From Octadecabacter dasysiphoniae (GTDB lineage: Bacteria; Pseudomonadota; Alphaproteobacteria; Rhodobacterales; Rhodobacteraceae): a stretch of 64,000 bases of DNA. Of this stretch, positions 8,319-17,339 are shown in pieces (the stretch's first letter is position 1; every line of letters begins with the position of its first letter). The position numbers were made by a program, and so were the translations under genes. The DNA lies in contig NZ_JAKGAQ010000001.1 in NCBI RefSeq assembly GCF_021532615.1, positions 62,001-126,000 of the forward strand. The letters are read 5' to 3'. Below the pieces are notes generated by a model. That model had not been told where the DNA came from, did not search any database, and worked only from the letters and a program-made list of their open reading frames with translations.

Positions 8319-9830
8319 TTGGAATTCCTGTTCTACATGGGCGATGTGTTCACCCCGATTAATTTCGGGCTGCTGTTGCTGGGCACGATCGGAGGCTTGA
8401 TCCTTGGTGCGACACCGGGTTTGTCCCCGACAATGACGGTCGCCTTGATGATCCCGTTCACCTTCAAATTGGAACCTCAACAAGGTCTGATCCTGCTGGG
8501 TGCTGCCTATACGTCTACCGTTGCGGGCGGGGCAGTCAGTGCCATCTTGTTAAAAATTCCGGGCGCGCCCGCCAACATCGCCACGACGCTGGACGGGCAC
8601 ACGATGGCGCAGAACGGCCAAGGCGCGAAGGCGCTGCAATTGTCTTTTATTGCGTCGGCAATCGGTGGCCTATTTGGTGTGTTCCTTCTGATCTTCCTCA
8701 CGCCCGTTCTTGCTACATGGGCGCTGGCGTTCGGTCCGTCGGAGCTGTTCTGGCTCGCTATTCTGGGCGTCACGGTTATCGGGACGCTGGACTCAAGCTC
8801 GGTTGTTAAGGGGTTGTTGTCGGGTTGTATCGGTTTGTGGCTGGCGACAATCGGGTTTGACGATATCATGGGCGCGCAGCGGTTCATCTTTCACCCTGCG
8901 TTGGGCGGCGGGATTAACGTGATCCCCGCGCTGATCGGTCTGTTTGCGATACCTCAGGTCATTTCGATGTTCGCCAAAGGCCGCGCCAATGTGGACGCCG
9001 AAATCATAACCGTGCAACGCCACCCCATCGGCGCTGCCTTCCGAGAGATATTTAACCGCAAACGCGCGCTGGGCATCGGCACCGCCGTCGGTTCTATCAT
9101 CGGGCTAATCCCCGGTGTGGGCGGACAGATCGCGGGCCTCGTCGCCTATGATCAATCCAAAAAGATGAGCCCCGAGGCCGATAAATTCGGCACCGGCCAT
9201 CCCGAAGGTGTCATCGCCGCCGAAAGCGCGAACAACGCCATGGTCGGACCGTCGCTTGTTCCGCTGCTGACGCTGTCGATCCCCGGATCTCCCACCGCTG
9301 CCGTCCTGCTGGGTGGTCTGTTGATCCATGGCATTTTCCCGGGTCCGGCGCTGTTCACGCAATACCCGCAGGTCGTGTGGCCGTTCATCAACTCCATGCT
9401 GATCGGGCAAATCCTTATGTGTGTCTTCGGCCTGATGATCGCTGGTTGGGCCGCCAACGTCGCCCGCGTGCCGCGCGCTGTGATGGCCGCAGTCGTCCTA
9501 GGGTTGGCGGTATTCGGCAGCTATTCGGTGCAAAACTCCATGGGGGATGTTTACGTCATGGCATCGCTTGGTTTGGCCATGCATTTCCTTGAACGCTTCG
9601 GATTTTCTGCCGCCCCACTGGTGTTGGGCCTGATTCTCGGACCGATCGCAGAAGCCAACTTTATGCAGGGCGCGATGATCGCCAATGCGACAGTGGGCCA
9701 AATGACCTACTTCTTTACCGGCTGGCTCAACTGGCTACTGATCGTGATCGTCATCGCCTCAATCAGCTATTCGGTCTGGATGGAACTGCGCCAGCGCCGC
9801 TACACCACAAAAGAGGACGCAAGCGCATGA
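8319..9830 (+). CDS. tctA: Tripartite tricarboxylate transporter large permease, TctA family
   Basis: This is the large membrane subunit (503 aa) of a TTT-type organic-acid transporter. The start is read as TTG 8319 because a good Shine-Dalgarno (GGTGAGGAGG, about 8299-8308) precedes it; ATG 8337 is the alternative. About ten or more hydrophobic helices are visible, with the family glycine/proline-rich repeats GATPGLSPTMTVALMIPF near residue 30 and GLIPGVGGQIAGLVAYDQSK near 265. It overlaps the small-permease gene by four bases (ATGA). Family members carry citrate, tartrate and other carboxylates; the downstream CoA ligase and acylating dehydrogenase suggest a sulfonated or other short carboxylic acid. 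Confidence 0.9.
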   Translation: MEFLFYMGDVFTPINFGLLLLGTIGGLILGATPGLSPTMTVALMIPFTFKLEPQQGLILLGAAYTSTVAGGAVSAILLKIPGAPANIATTLDGHTMAQNGQGAKALQLSFIASAIGGLFGVFLLIFLTPVLATWALAFGPSELFWLAILGVTVIGTLDSSSVVKGLLSGCIGLWLATIGFDDIMGAQRFIFHPALGGGINVIPALIGLFAIPQVISMFAKGRANVDAEIITVQRHPIGAAFREIFNRKRALGIGTAVGSIIGLIPGVGGQIAGLVAYDQSKKMSPEADKFGTGHPEGVIAAESANNAMVGPSLVPLLTLSIPGSPTAAVLLGGLLIHGIFPGPALFTQYPQVVWPFINSMLIGQILMCVFGLMIAGWAANVARVPRAVMAAVVLGLAVFGSYSVQNSMGDVYVMASLGLAMHFLERFGFSAAPLVLGLILGPIAEANFMQGAMIANATVGQMTYFFTGWLNWLLIVIVIASISYSVWMELRQRRYTTKEDASA

Positions 9831-10291
9831 GCGATCTTCCCCGCACCCAACACATCATCGCCTCGGGCGCGATTGCGGCCATTGGTATGACGGTGGCCTA
9901 CATCAGCTATACTCAGGAACCAGCAGGTGCGTTCGTCTTTCCACGTCTGATTGCGACGGTGTTTGCAGTGCTGGCGATCTGGACGTTCGCGAAGGCCGTG
10001 CTTGGGCGGACCAAAGTTGGCCAAGGCCTGAGCGGGTCTGACATGCGCAATCTGCTGCCCGGCCTTATCGTCACATTGGTTTACGCGTTCTGGGCGGCCA
10101 AGGAGCTGGGGTTTTATACGGCCACCACAATCGCCTTTTTCATACTACTTACCCTCTATGATCCCGCGCCGCACAACGCGCCAAAAACATGGATCAAACG
10201 GGTCTTAATCACTGCCGGATTTATGGCGGTCATGTACGGTCTCTTTGCGATGTTGCTTAACGTATTCACACCGAGAGAGATTTTTTCCTAA
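9827..10291 (+). CDS. tctB: Tripartite tricarboxylate transporter small permease, TctB family
   Basis: This 154-residue protein has four hydrophobic segments (roughly residues 11-27, 33-52, 72-89 plus 95-110, and 128-145), matching the small integral membrane subunit of TTT systems. It begins inside the ATGA overlap with tctA, consistent with translational coupling, and is followed after 45 bases by the binding-protein gene. The N-terminus (SDLPRTQHIIASGAIAAIGM) and PAGAFVFPRLIATVFAVLA are typical of TctB sequences. Confidence 0.85.
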   Translation: MSDLPRTQHIIASGAIAAIGMTVAYISYTQEPAGAFVFPRLIATVFAVLAIWTFAKAVLGRTKVGQGLSGSDMRNLLPGLIVTLVYAFWAAKELGFYTATTIAFFILLTLYDPAPHNAPKTWIKRVLITAGFMAVMYGLFAMLLNVFTPREIFS

Positions 10292-10336
10292 AGCTGCGGG
10301 AGGCGGTTTTGGGGTCTAAACCTAGGGAGAACTAAA

Positions 10337-11305
10337 ATGAAAAAATGGATTGCAGGCGCGGTGATCGCGCTAACGGCGATGACAGGTACGGCGATGGCCG
10401 AAGGCCACGGAGATTACCCCGAACGCCCGATCATGATGATGGTCAGCTATGGCGCCGGTGGGGCCACAGATTTTCAGGCCCGCATCGTAACGATGACAGC
10501 TGGCAACGAAGACGCGCTGAACATGCCTGTCGCCATCCTGAACAAGTCCGGCGCCGGTGGCCGCGTGGGTTGGAACTGGCTTGCCACGCAGGCTGATGCG
10601 GACGGCTATACATTGGGCGCGTACAACGTGCCCCACTTTATCGCGCAGTCCATCGAGGGCGGCGTGTCCTATTCCACCGACAGCTTTGAACCCATCGCCA
10701 ATTGGGGTGCAGACCCTGCGGTGTTTGTTGTGGGTGCGGACAGCGAATTTAACTCCATGGAAGACGTGATCGCATATGCGACGGCTAATCCTGGCGGTCT
10801 GACATTCTCTGGCGCTGGCCTGTTCGTGGGTCACCACATCGCAGCCCTTCAGCTTGAAAAAGCCGCAGGTGTACAGCTCGCCTATATCCCCAATAACGCT
10901 GGTGGTGCCGGTGCCATGCGCGCTGTGATCGCGGGCGAAGTTCTGGGCGGCGTGAACAATCTGTCCGATGCATTCCGTGCACGTGAAGCAGGGACCGTCA
11001 AAATCCTCGGCGTGTTTGACGTGGAGCGCAATTCCTTCATCGATGACGTTCCAACAATGATGGAACAGGGCTATGAGATCGACAATGCCTCCGTGAACTA
11101 CCGCGGTGTCATGGTGCCAGCAGGTACGCCACAGCCGATCATTGACCATCTTGCAGCAATCGTTCCGACAATGTTCGAAAATGGTCGCGTTGCGTCCCGC
11201 ATGGAAGCAGGTGGGTCGCCAATGCACATCATGAACCGTGATGAGGTTCTTGAAATGTGGGCACAGCGCCAAGTGACCCTTGAGGCTCTTTTGGCCGACC
11301 TCTAA
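10337..11305 (+). CDS. tctC: TTT transporter periplasmic solute-binding protein, TctC/Bug family
   Basis: This 322-residue protein has a Sec signal peptide (MKKWIAGAVIALTAMTGTAMA, cleavage near residue 21) and Bug-family blocks such as YPERPIMMMVSYGAGGATDF, NKSGAGGRVGWNWLA and PAGTPQPIIDHLAA. It captures the organic anion in the periplasm for TctAB. A strong ribosome site (AGGGAG, about 10324-10329) precedes the start. In this operon the binding protein comes third, and a GC-rich hairpin follows at 11328-11349 before the dehydrogenase gene, which may raise binding-protein mRNA levels relative to downstream genes. Confidence 0.9.
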   Translation: MKKWIAGAVIALTAMTGTAMAEGHGDYPERPIMMMVSYGAGGATDFQARIVTMTAGNEDALNMPVAILNKSGAGGRVGWNWLATQADADGYTLGAYNVPHFIAQSIEGGVSYSTDSFEPIANWGADPAVFVVGADSEFNSMEDVIAYATANPGGLTFSGAGLFVGHHIAALQLEKAAGVQLAYIPNNAGGAGAMRAVIAGEVLGGVNNLSDAFRAREAGTVKILGVFDVERNSFIDDVPTMMEQGYEIDNASVNYRGVMVPAGTPQPIIDHLAAIVPTMFENGRVASRMEAGGSPMHIMNRDEVLEMWAQRQVTLEALLADL

Positions 11306-11327
11306 GCGCAAAGAATCCGCACTCGGG

Positions 11328-11349
11328 CGGGGCCGCATCTGTGGCCCCG
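11328..11349 (+). promoter_or_regulatory. GC-rich intercistronic hairpin after tctC
   Basis: CGGGGCC (11328-11334), an eight-base loop and GGCCCCG (11343-11349) form a perfect 7-base stem between tctC and the dehydrogenase gene. No T tract follows, so it is more likely an mRNA-stabilising or partial-attenuation element than a full terminator. Confidence 0.55.
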
Positions 11350-11362
11350 TCAAACCAAAGGA

Positions 11363-12784
11363 ATGAATATGACCACCGCCGATCCCATCGCTGCCGACAT
11401 CGCAGACGTCGAAACAATTGTCGCACGCGCCCGCGTGGCCCAAGCCGCGTTTGAATCCGGTGGATCGCAGGAAAAATACGACCGCGCTGCGCAGGCTGTC
11501 GCCTGGGCGATCATGGAACCCGCCCGCAACAAACACCTCGCTGAATTGGCCGTTGAAACGACAGGCCTTGGCAATGTGGCCGACAAGATCACCAAGAACC
11601 ACCGCAAGACGCTGGGGCTGATGCGCGATATCGCAGATGCCGCCACCTTTGGCATTATCAGCGATGATCCCGTAACCGGCATCACCGAAATCGCCCGCCC
11701 CATCGGTGTGATTGGCGCCGTCGTGCCCTCAACCAACCCCGGTGCAACCCCCGCCAACAACATCATCAACGCGCTGAAATGCGGCAACGCCATCATCGTG
11801 TCGCCGTCCCCCAAAGGCGTGCCCACGTGTGAGGCGTTGTTGGGTTACATCTATGCGGAATTCGACAAGCTGGGCCTTGATCATGACCTTGTTCAAATGG
11901 TCCCGGGGCGTGGATCAAAGGAAAAGACACAACGCCTGTTAGAGGTTTCCGATTTGATCGTCGTGACGGGCAGCCAGAACAACGTGAAACGCGCATACAC
12001 GAGCGGCACGCCTGCCTTGGCTGTGGGCGCGGGTAATGTCTGTGTGATCATTGATGAAACCGCCGATCTAGAAGCGGCCGCACAGAAAATCGCGGCGTCC
12101 AAGACGTTTGACAACGCTACGTCGTGCAGCTCGGAAAATTCTATCGTCGTGGTTGATGAAATTTATGATGCGTTCGTGGCTGAAATGGCCAAAACAGGCG
12201 GCGCATTGATCACCGATGACAGTAAGATCACCAGCACCCTTTGGGTCAAAGGCCATCTGAACCCCCGCGCCATTGCCCGCGACGCCAGCGAGATGATTGA
12301 GGCGCTCGGCCTCACGGACGAAGTTCCCGCCGACACGCAATATATCGCGGTCGAAACCAAAGGCATCGGGCCTGAATTCCCGTTGTCTGGTGAAAAACTC
12401 AGCCGCGTTCTTACCGTTTACCGCGCCCGCGATTTCGATGCGGCAGTCGGTATCACTCGTAAGATCCAACTGCACCAAGGGGCAGGCCATTCGGTTGGCA
12501 TCCACACCGCCGATGATACCCGCCCGCTGACGCTGGCCACGTCGATCCCGACCAGCCGCGTGATCGTCAATCAAGCGCATACTTTCGCCACGGGCGGCGC
12601 GTTCAACAACGGAATGCCGTTTTCGCTGTCCATGGGGTGCGGGTCGTGGGGGGGCAATTCCATCGATGATAATCTGCATTGGAAACACTTTATCCAAAGC
12701 ACCAAAATCGTGCGTGAAATCCCGCCACGCGAACCCAGCCTAGAAGACATCTTTGGCGATTATTGGGGCCAAGTCGGTAAATGA
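11363..12784 (+). CDS. sauS: CoA-acylating aldehyde dehydrogenase, probable sulfoacetaldehyde dehydrogenase (acylating)
   Basis: This enzyme would reduce an acyl-CoA to the free aldehyde with NAD(P)H. It is a 473-residue ALDH-superfamily protein of the acylating branch. The catalytic Cys is C255 in TFDNATSCSSENS, and the GTPALAVGAGNVCVIIDETA block and the C-terminal FATGGAFNNGMPFSLSMGCG block are typical of acylating ALDHs. From memory of the family, the N-terminal ATGLGNVADKITKN-type block and overall length resemble SauS of Cupriavidus necator, which makes sulfoacetaldehyde from sulfoacetyl-CoA. The gene overlaps the following AMP-forming CoA ligase by four bases, giving the same gene pair as sauST. 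No xsc (sulfoacetaldehyde acetyltransferase) is in the window, so the substrate is inferred; another short acyl-CoA remains possible. Confidence 0.65.
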   Translation: MNMTTADPIAADIADVETIVARARVAQAAFESGGSQEKYDRAAQAVAWAIMEPARNKHLAELAVETTGLGNVADKITKNHRKTLGLMRDIADAATFGIISDDPVTGITEIARPIGVIGAVVPSTNPGATPANNIINALKCGNAIIVSPSPKGVPTCEALLGYIYAEFDKLGLDHDLVQMVPGRGSKEKTQRLLEVSDLIVVTGSQNNVKRAYTSGTPALAVGAGNVCVIIDETADLEAAAQKIAASKTFDNATSCSSENSIVVVDEIYDAFVAEMAKTGGALITDDSKITSTLWVKGHLNPRAIARDASEMIEALGLTDEVPADTQYIAVETKGIGPEFPLSGEKLSRVLTVYRARDFDAAVGITRKIQLHQGAGHSVGIHTADDTRPLTLATSIPTSRVIVNQAHTFATGGAFNNGMPFSLSMGCGSWGGNSIDDNLHWKHFIQSTKIVREIPPREPSLEDIFGDYWGQVGK

Positions 12785-14268
12785 TCTTTGATCCCGCATC
12801 CCCACCCGAAGGCACCGTGCGTGACTGGCTCAACGCGCGAGCAGACGGGACGGGCACGGCGGTCGTATTCCCCGACACCGGTGAGGTGCTTACATGGGTG
12901 ACCCTGCGCGATGAGGCGCGCACAATCGCGCGCAAAATGTCCGGCTTGGGCATCGCAAAAGGTGAAAGCGTTGCGATCATTCATCCCAACGGGCGCGAGG
13001 GTCTGATTGCAACTTATGCCACGCTTTACGGCGGATTTCGCGCGACGATGATCAATCTGGCGGCGGGGCCTGATGCGATTTCTTACGCGCTGGACCATTC
13101 TGGCGCGCGGTTTGCCTTCGTGCATCCCAACCAAAGACAAGCCTTTACTGAAACCGCGCCTGACGGCGTTGCTGAACTGCGGCCCGTCGATCTTACAAAT
13201 GAAGCTGAGCTGCATGACATCGCCGAAGATGATCATGCGCTGTTAATGTATACATCGGGCACAACAGGAAAACCCAAGGGTGTCGTGCATAGCCATGCCA
13301 GCCTGTTGGCCGGGGGCTGGACCACTGCCGTTGCGCATGCGCTTACCGCGCAAGATCGTGGGTTTTGCGTCTTGCCGATCTATCACATCAACGGGCTGTG
13401 CGTGACAGTCATGAGCGCTTTGGTGTCTGGCGGATCATTGGCTATGGTGACCAAGTTCTCGGCCAGTAATTTCTGGGGCCAAATTGAAACGGGGCAGGCC
13501 ACTTGGTTTTCCGTTGTCCCGACGATCATCAGTCATCTGCTTCATGGTGCGATCGACCCTGCGGACACTGCACGCGCGCGATTGCGGTTCGGGCGTTCTG
13601 CATCATCGGCTTTGGCTGTAGAAACACAGACTGCATTCGAAACCCGTTTTGGTGTGCCGATCATTGAAACGATGGGTCTGACCGAAACCGCTGCGCAAAT
13701 TCTGTCCAATCCCTTGCCACCCGGTGTGCGCAAGATCGGATCACCGGGGATTGGTTTTGGCAATGAAGTGCGGATTCTAACGGCGGACCTGACCGAGGCG
13801 CCACGTGGGTCCGAAGGCGAAATTGCAGTTCGCGGCCCCAATGTCATGCGCGAATACCTCCATAATCCAGATGCGACAGCGGTCACGTTCGCGGGGGAAT
13901 GGCTGCGCACCGGCGATTTGGGGCGGATGGATGATGACGGTTATGTCTTCGTGACCGGCCGTCTGAAAGAACTGATCATCAAAGGCGGCGAGAACATCGC
14001 CCCGCGCGAAATTGACGAAGTGCTGTACAGCCACAACGACATCGTTGAGGCCGCAGCCTTTGCTCGTCCCTGTGCGCAATACGGTGAACGGGTCGAAGCA
14101 GCGGTCGCAATTCGCGACGGATCAACGCTGGCCGAGGCTGATCTTTTGTCATTGTGCGTCAAACGGCTTGGCGCGTTCAAATCGCCTGAGCGGGTTCATT
14201 TCATGGCTGAATTGCCCAAAGGTCCGTCAGGCAAAATCCAACGGCTGAAGCTGGCAGAGATCGTTTAG
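12781..14268 (+). CDS. sauT: AMP-forming acyl-CoA ligase, probable sulfoacetate-CoA ligase
   Basis: This 495-residue ANL-superfamily enzyme activates a carboxylic acid with ATP and CoA. Motifs in order: LLMYTSGTTGKPKGVVHSH (P-loop-like A3, near 156-174), MGLTETAAQ (A5, near 299), GEWLRTGDLGRMDDDGYVFV (A7), GRLKELIIKGGENIAPREID (A8 hinge), and PSGKIQRLKL at the C-terminus with the catalytic Lys (A10). It starts within the ATGA overlap with the acylating dehydrogenase, so ligase and reductase are coupled. Together they convert an imported acid to its aldehyde through a CoA thioester, as in sulfoacetate catabolism. Substrate assignment rests on this pairing and is not proven. Confidence 0.65.
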   Translation: MIFDPASPPEGTVRDWLNARADGTGTAVVFPDTGEVLTWVTLRDEARTIARKMSGLGIAKGESVAIIHPNGREGLIATYATLYGGFRATMINLAAGPDAISYALDHSGARFAFVHPNQRQAFTETAPDGVAELRPVDLTNEAELHDIAEDDHALLMYTSGTTGKPKGVVHSHASLLAGGWTTAVAHALTAQDRGFCVLPIYHINGLCVTVMSALVSGGSLAMVTKFSASNFWGQIETGQATWFSVVPTIISHLLHGAIDPADTARARLRFGRSASSALAVETQTAFETRFGVPIIETMGLTETAAQILSNPLPPGVRKIGSPGIGFGNEVRILTADLTEAPRGSEGEIAVRGPNVMREYLHNPDATAVTFAGEWLRTGDLGRMDDDGYVFVTGRLKELIIKGGENIAPREIDEVLYSHNDIVEAAAFARPCAQYGERVEAAVAIRDGSTLAEADLLSLCVKRLGAFKSPERVHFMAELPKGPSGKIQRLKLAEIV

Positions 14269-14284
14269 GCGACCCCGTAAACCC

Positions 14285-15583
14285 CTACCAGAATTTCAGA
14301 ACCGACAGATCCACAGATGGCAACCACAACGACACGGCAGGCACATACGTGACAAGGATCAACGCACCAAGGATCGCCAAATAGAACGGCCAGATGGATT
14401 TCAGCGCCTCTTCGATTTTGATTTTACCCACAGCACAGCCAACGAACAGACAGGTTCCGACAGGTGGTGTGCACAGGCCAAGGCCAAGGTTCATCAACAT
14501 CATGATGCCGAATTGTGTTGGGTCCATGCCAAGCCCCTTGGCGATAGGCAGGAAGATCGGTGTGCAAATCAGGATCAACGCGGCCATATCCATGATCATT
14601 CCCAGGATCAGCAAGATCACATTGATCATCAGCAGGATAATGATCGGATTGTCCGAAATCGTAACCAAAGCATCGCTAAGACGCGCGGGCACTTGATACA
14701 GGGCAAGCAGATAGGCGAATGAACTGGCGAACGCGATGAGGATCATGACCATCGACGTCGTACGCACAGTTCCCGTGACGGCGAGGATAAAGGATTTCCA
14801 TGTCAGGCTGCGGTAATAGAACGTGGTCAACAGGATCGCATAGATCGCGCCGAACGCACCGGATTCTGTCACAGTAAAGACACCGGACAGGGTGCCGCCA
14901 ACGATGATCACAGCCGTCAAAAAACCAGGGATCGCATCCGCCGCACTGCGGCCGACCTCACCCCAACCGGGGAACGGTTCAGCCGGGTAATTATGTTTGA
15001 TCGACAAGACATAGGCCGCAATCGCAAGGCTGGCGCACATGATCATCCCGGGAATGACACCTGCAAGAAACAGTTTGGAAACAGACAAACCACCACCAGC
15101 GGCCACGGCAAAAATGATCATGTTGTGGCTAGGTGGAATGACGATGCCCGCGATTGAAGACGTCACCGTGACGTTTACCGCGAAGTCAGGGCGATACCCG
15201 CGTTCTTTCATTACGGGCACGAGGATCGAACCGAGCGCAGAAATGTCTGCGACCGCAGATCCCGAAATACCGCCAAACAGCATGGATGAGAAAATGTTCA
15301 CCATCGCAAGGCCGCCTTTGAGGTGACCAACAAGCGCGGATGCCAGTTTCACCAGTCGCACCGCGATCCCGCCATGCAACATGATTTCACCGGCCAGCAC
15401 GAAGAACGGAATGGCGAGCAGTGAGAACACAGATACACCAGCCGTCGCACGCTGGAACGTGATCAACATCGGAAAGCCTTCGTACCAGAACGCGGATGCG
15501 GCAGCGATGCCCATGGCAAAGGCGACGGGCATGCCGATGACAACACCGACACCGAAGACAAGCATTAGGATGGTCAGGCCCAT
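14285..15583 (-). CDS. dctM: TRAP transporter large permease, DctM family
   Basis: This 432-residue membrane subunit of a TRAP carboxylate transporter starts at the ATG with complement 15581-15583, behind CAGGAG inside the preceding dctQ-like gene; a longer frame exists but overlaps dctQ. Many hydrophobic helices are present, with family blocks SSMLFGGISGSAVADISALG, IPPSHNMIIFAVAAGGG and NLGLGLCTPPVGTCLFVGCA. The stop lies 16 bases from the convergent stop of the sauT-like gene. With uronate isomerase and fructuronate reductase genes nearby, a hexuronate such as glucuronate or galacturonate is the probable substrate (inference). Confidence 0.9.
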   Translation of the reverse strand: MGLTILMLVFGVGVVIGMPVAFAMGIAAASAFWYEGFPMLITFQRATAGVSVFSLLAIPFFVLAGEIMLHGGIAVRLVKLASALVGHLKGGLAMVNIFSSMLFGGISGSAVADISALGSILVPVMKERGYRPDFAVNVTVTSSIAGIVIPPSHNMIIFAVAAGGGLSVSKLFLAGVIPGMIMCASLAIAAYVLSIKHNYPAEPFPGWGEVGRSAADAIPGFLTAVIIVGGTLSGVFTVTESGAFGAIYAILLTTFYYRSLTWKSFILAVTGTVRTTSMVMILIAFASSFAYLLALYQVPARLSDALVTISDNPIIILLMINVILLILGMIMDMAALILICTPIFLPIAKGLGMDPTQFGIMMLMNLGLGLCTPPVGTCLFVGCAVGKIKIEEALKSIWPFYLAILGALILVTYVPAVSLWLPSVDLSVLKFW

Positions 15584-15584
15584 A

Positions 15585-16115
15585 TCAGGACTCCTGCAAA
15601 TCGGGGTAAGGGGTCCATTGCGTGAACGTCGCAAGCCGGATGATGCCGCGGGATCCCGCATGAAGAACGATCAAAACACCGCACAGCGTGATCGCCAGCG
15701 TTCGGAAACTTTCAGGAATGTTGAGCATGGGAAGATAAGAATCCCACCCAAACCGCATCAACGTGACGCCGGCCAGAACCATGATGATGCCAAACCCGGC
15801 AAGGATGAAATCAATGATCACAATGATGACCTTCTGGATGCTGATGGGCAGCATATCGCGGAACAAGGACACGCCAAGATGGGTGTCATCACGTACGCCC
15901 GCCGCAGCGCCAAGAAAGGCGATGTAGCAGATCAACAAAAGGGCAAGTTGTTCGACCCACGTTGGGGTGACGTTCAAGACGTAGCGGCCAAATACCAACC
16001 AGCCGAACGTAACAATCAAAATAACAAGGGCGACCGAGGCGGTAAAAATGCTCAACCATTGGACGGCGCCTAGAACGGTTTCGCACCGATCAATCAAGGA
16101 CTTTCGACCGCTCAT
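15585..16115 (-). CDS. dctQ: TRAP transporter small permease, DctQ family
   Basis: This 176-residue protein has four membrane helices, approximately residues 18-40, 52-70, 92-112 and 130-150, and the DctQ-type block WLVFGRYVLNVTPTWVEQLA (residues 37-56). The chosen start is complement 16113-16115 (MSGRKSLID), preceded by GAGGCG; an upstream in-frame ATG at 16166 gives an unlikely polar extension. It ends one base before dctM, consistent with one transcript dctPQM. Confidence 0.85.
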   Translation of the reverse strand: MSGRKSLIDRCETVLGAVQWLSIFTASVALVILIVTFGWLVFGRYVLNVTPTWVEQLALLLICYIAFLGAAAGVRDDTHLGVSLFRDMLPISIQKVIIVIIDFILAGFGIIMVLAGVTLMRFGWDSYLPMLNIPESFRTLAITLCGVLIVLHAGSRGIIRLATFTQWTPYPDLQES

Positions 16116-16202
16116 ACTCGCCTCGTGTTTTTCTTGGGGTTGGTCGTAAGGCGGCCCGCGTTGCAAATGTACGCCGGCCGCCGGTTTGTTTGCGGCAGGG
16201 GG

Positions 16203-17186
16203 TTAGCCTGCGTCGCGGATCATGTTCACAAGGTCAGCAAGATCAGGGTTCGCTTCGAGGAAACCATCATAGACTGGTGCCATTGCATCCTGGAATGGGC
16301 CTTTGTCTTCGATGGTGTTCACCACTGTGCCGCCTGCCTGAACGATCTCCATGGAAGCCGCTTCACGGGCCTGCCACAACTCGCGCTGCAGATCGGCGCT
16401 CTCGCGGCCTGCTGTCATCACGATGTCCTGCTGCTCTGGTGTCAGCTTGTCCCAAGATACTTTGGACATGCACAGGCATTCAGGAATGATAAGGTGCTCT
16501 GTCAAAGAATAGAACGCCGCGACTTCGTAGTGGGATGTGGATTCATAGGAGGGCGGGTTGTTTTCCGCACCGTCCACAACGCCAGTCTGAATTGACTGGT
16601 ACACTTCGGCGAATGCCATTGGCGTTGCGTTGCCATCCATGGATTCAACCATCTGAACAAACAGATCATTGCTCATCACGCGGATTTTCAGGCCTTCAAC
16701 GTCAGCCGGTGTGTTGATTGGGCGAACGGAGTTGTAGAAAGAACGTGCACCGGCGTCATACCAACCCAGTGGAACGATGCCGCGCTCGATCATGCCAGCG
16801 CCGATTGCGTCGCCAACTTCGCCGTCCATCAGTTCATACATCTGTGGAATGCTGGAAAAGATGAAGGGCAGGGACACGACGTTGGTTTCTGGAACAGATG
16901 TTCCCATCGGCCCGAGGCTGAATTCACCAAAGTCGATTACGCCAAGGCGAATCTGTTCAATTGCGTCGGGCTGGCTGCCCAGAACACCGTTGTGGAACAC
17001 TTTGGCGGTGAGTTCACCGTCTGTTGCTTCGGCGATTGCGTCCGCGAATGATTCCATCGCGATGGAGACGGGATAATCTTCTACGTGGATGTTCCAGCCG
17101 CGCAATTCTTGCGCTGAAACGGTGGTCGCCGCGAGGGCAAGGCAGCTGCCAAACAAGGCGCTGCGAAGTGTGATAGCTTTGGTCAT
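16203..17186 (-). CDS. dctP: TRAP transporter solute-binding protein, DctP family, probable uronate
   Basis: This 327-residue periplasmic protein has a signal peptide (MTKAITLRSALFGSCLALAA, cleavage after VSA near 25). The start at complement 17184-17186 has a strong ribosome site (GGGAGG, reverse strand); the frame extends further upstream without one. The DctP block GLKIRVMSNDLFVQMVESMD with the substrate-carboxylate-binding Arg is visible, as is AEVYQSIQTGVVDGAENNPP. It leads the dctPQM unit. A palindrome ATACTAGTAT lies 74 bases upstream. The uxaC/uxuB-like genes downstream on the other strand point to hexuronate uptake, which is inference. Confidence 0.85.
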   Translation of the reverse strand: MTKAITLRSALFGSCLALAATTVSAQELRGWNIHVEDYPVSIAMESFADAIAEATDGELTAKVFHNGVLGSQPDAIEQIRLGVIDFGEFSLGPMGTSVPETNVVSLPFIFSSIPQMYELMDGEVGDAIGAGMIERGIVPLGWYDAGARSFYNSVRPINTPADVEGLKIRVMSNDLFVQMVESMDGNATPMAFAEVYQSIQTGVVDGAENNPPSYESTSHYEVAAFYSLTEHLIIPECLCMSKVSWDKLTPEQQDIVMTAGRESADLQRELWQAREAASMEIVQAGGTVVNTIEDKGPFQDAMAPVYDGFLEANPDLADLVNMIRDAG

Positions 17187-17259
17187 TTGATCCTCCCAGA
17201 TACGTTTGGTTCGAACAGGTCGACTTATCCAACGGATCGAGCCGTACCTGCCAACAAGT

Positions 17260-17269
17260 ATACTAGTAT
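17260..17269. promoter_or_regulatory. Candidate operator upstream of dctP (ATACTAGTAT palindrome)
   Basis: A perfect 10-base palindrome, set in AAGTATACTAGTATTTT, lies 74 bases before the dctP start. Operators of GntR-family regulators of uronate genes often have this kind of short AT-rich dyad; no such regulator is encoded in the window. Confidence 0.35.
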
Positions 17270-17339
17270 TTTCAGTTTGACTCAGAGTCAATAAATTCAG
17301 TCCCGACACATTGCGATCACGTCAGAACAGGCGCTGATA

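Noticed and set aside
10370..11602. 410-codon antisense frame over tctC and the start of the dehydrogenase gene
   Set aside because: The sense genes are well supported by signal peptide, motifs and ribosome sites; the antisense frame is a composition effect.
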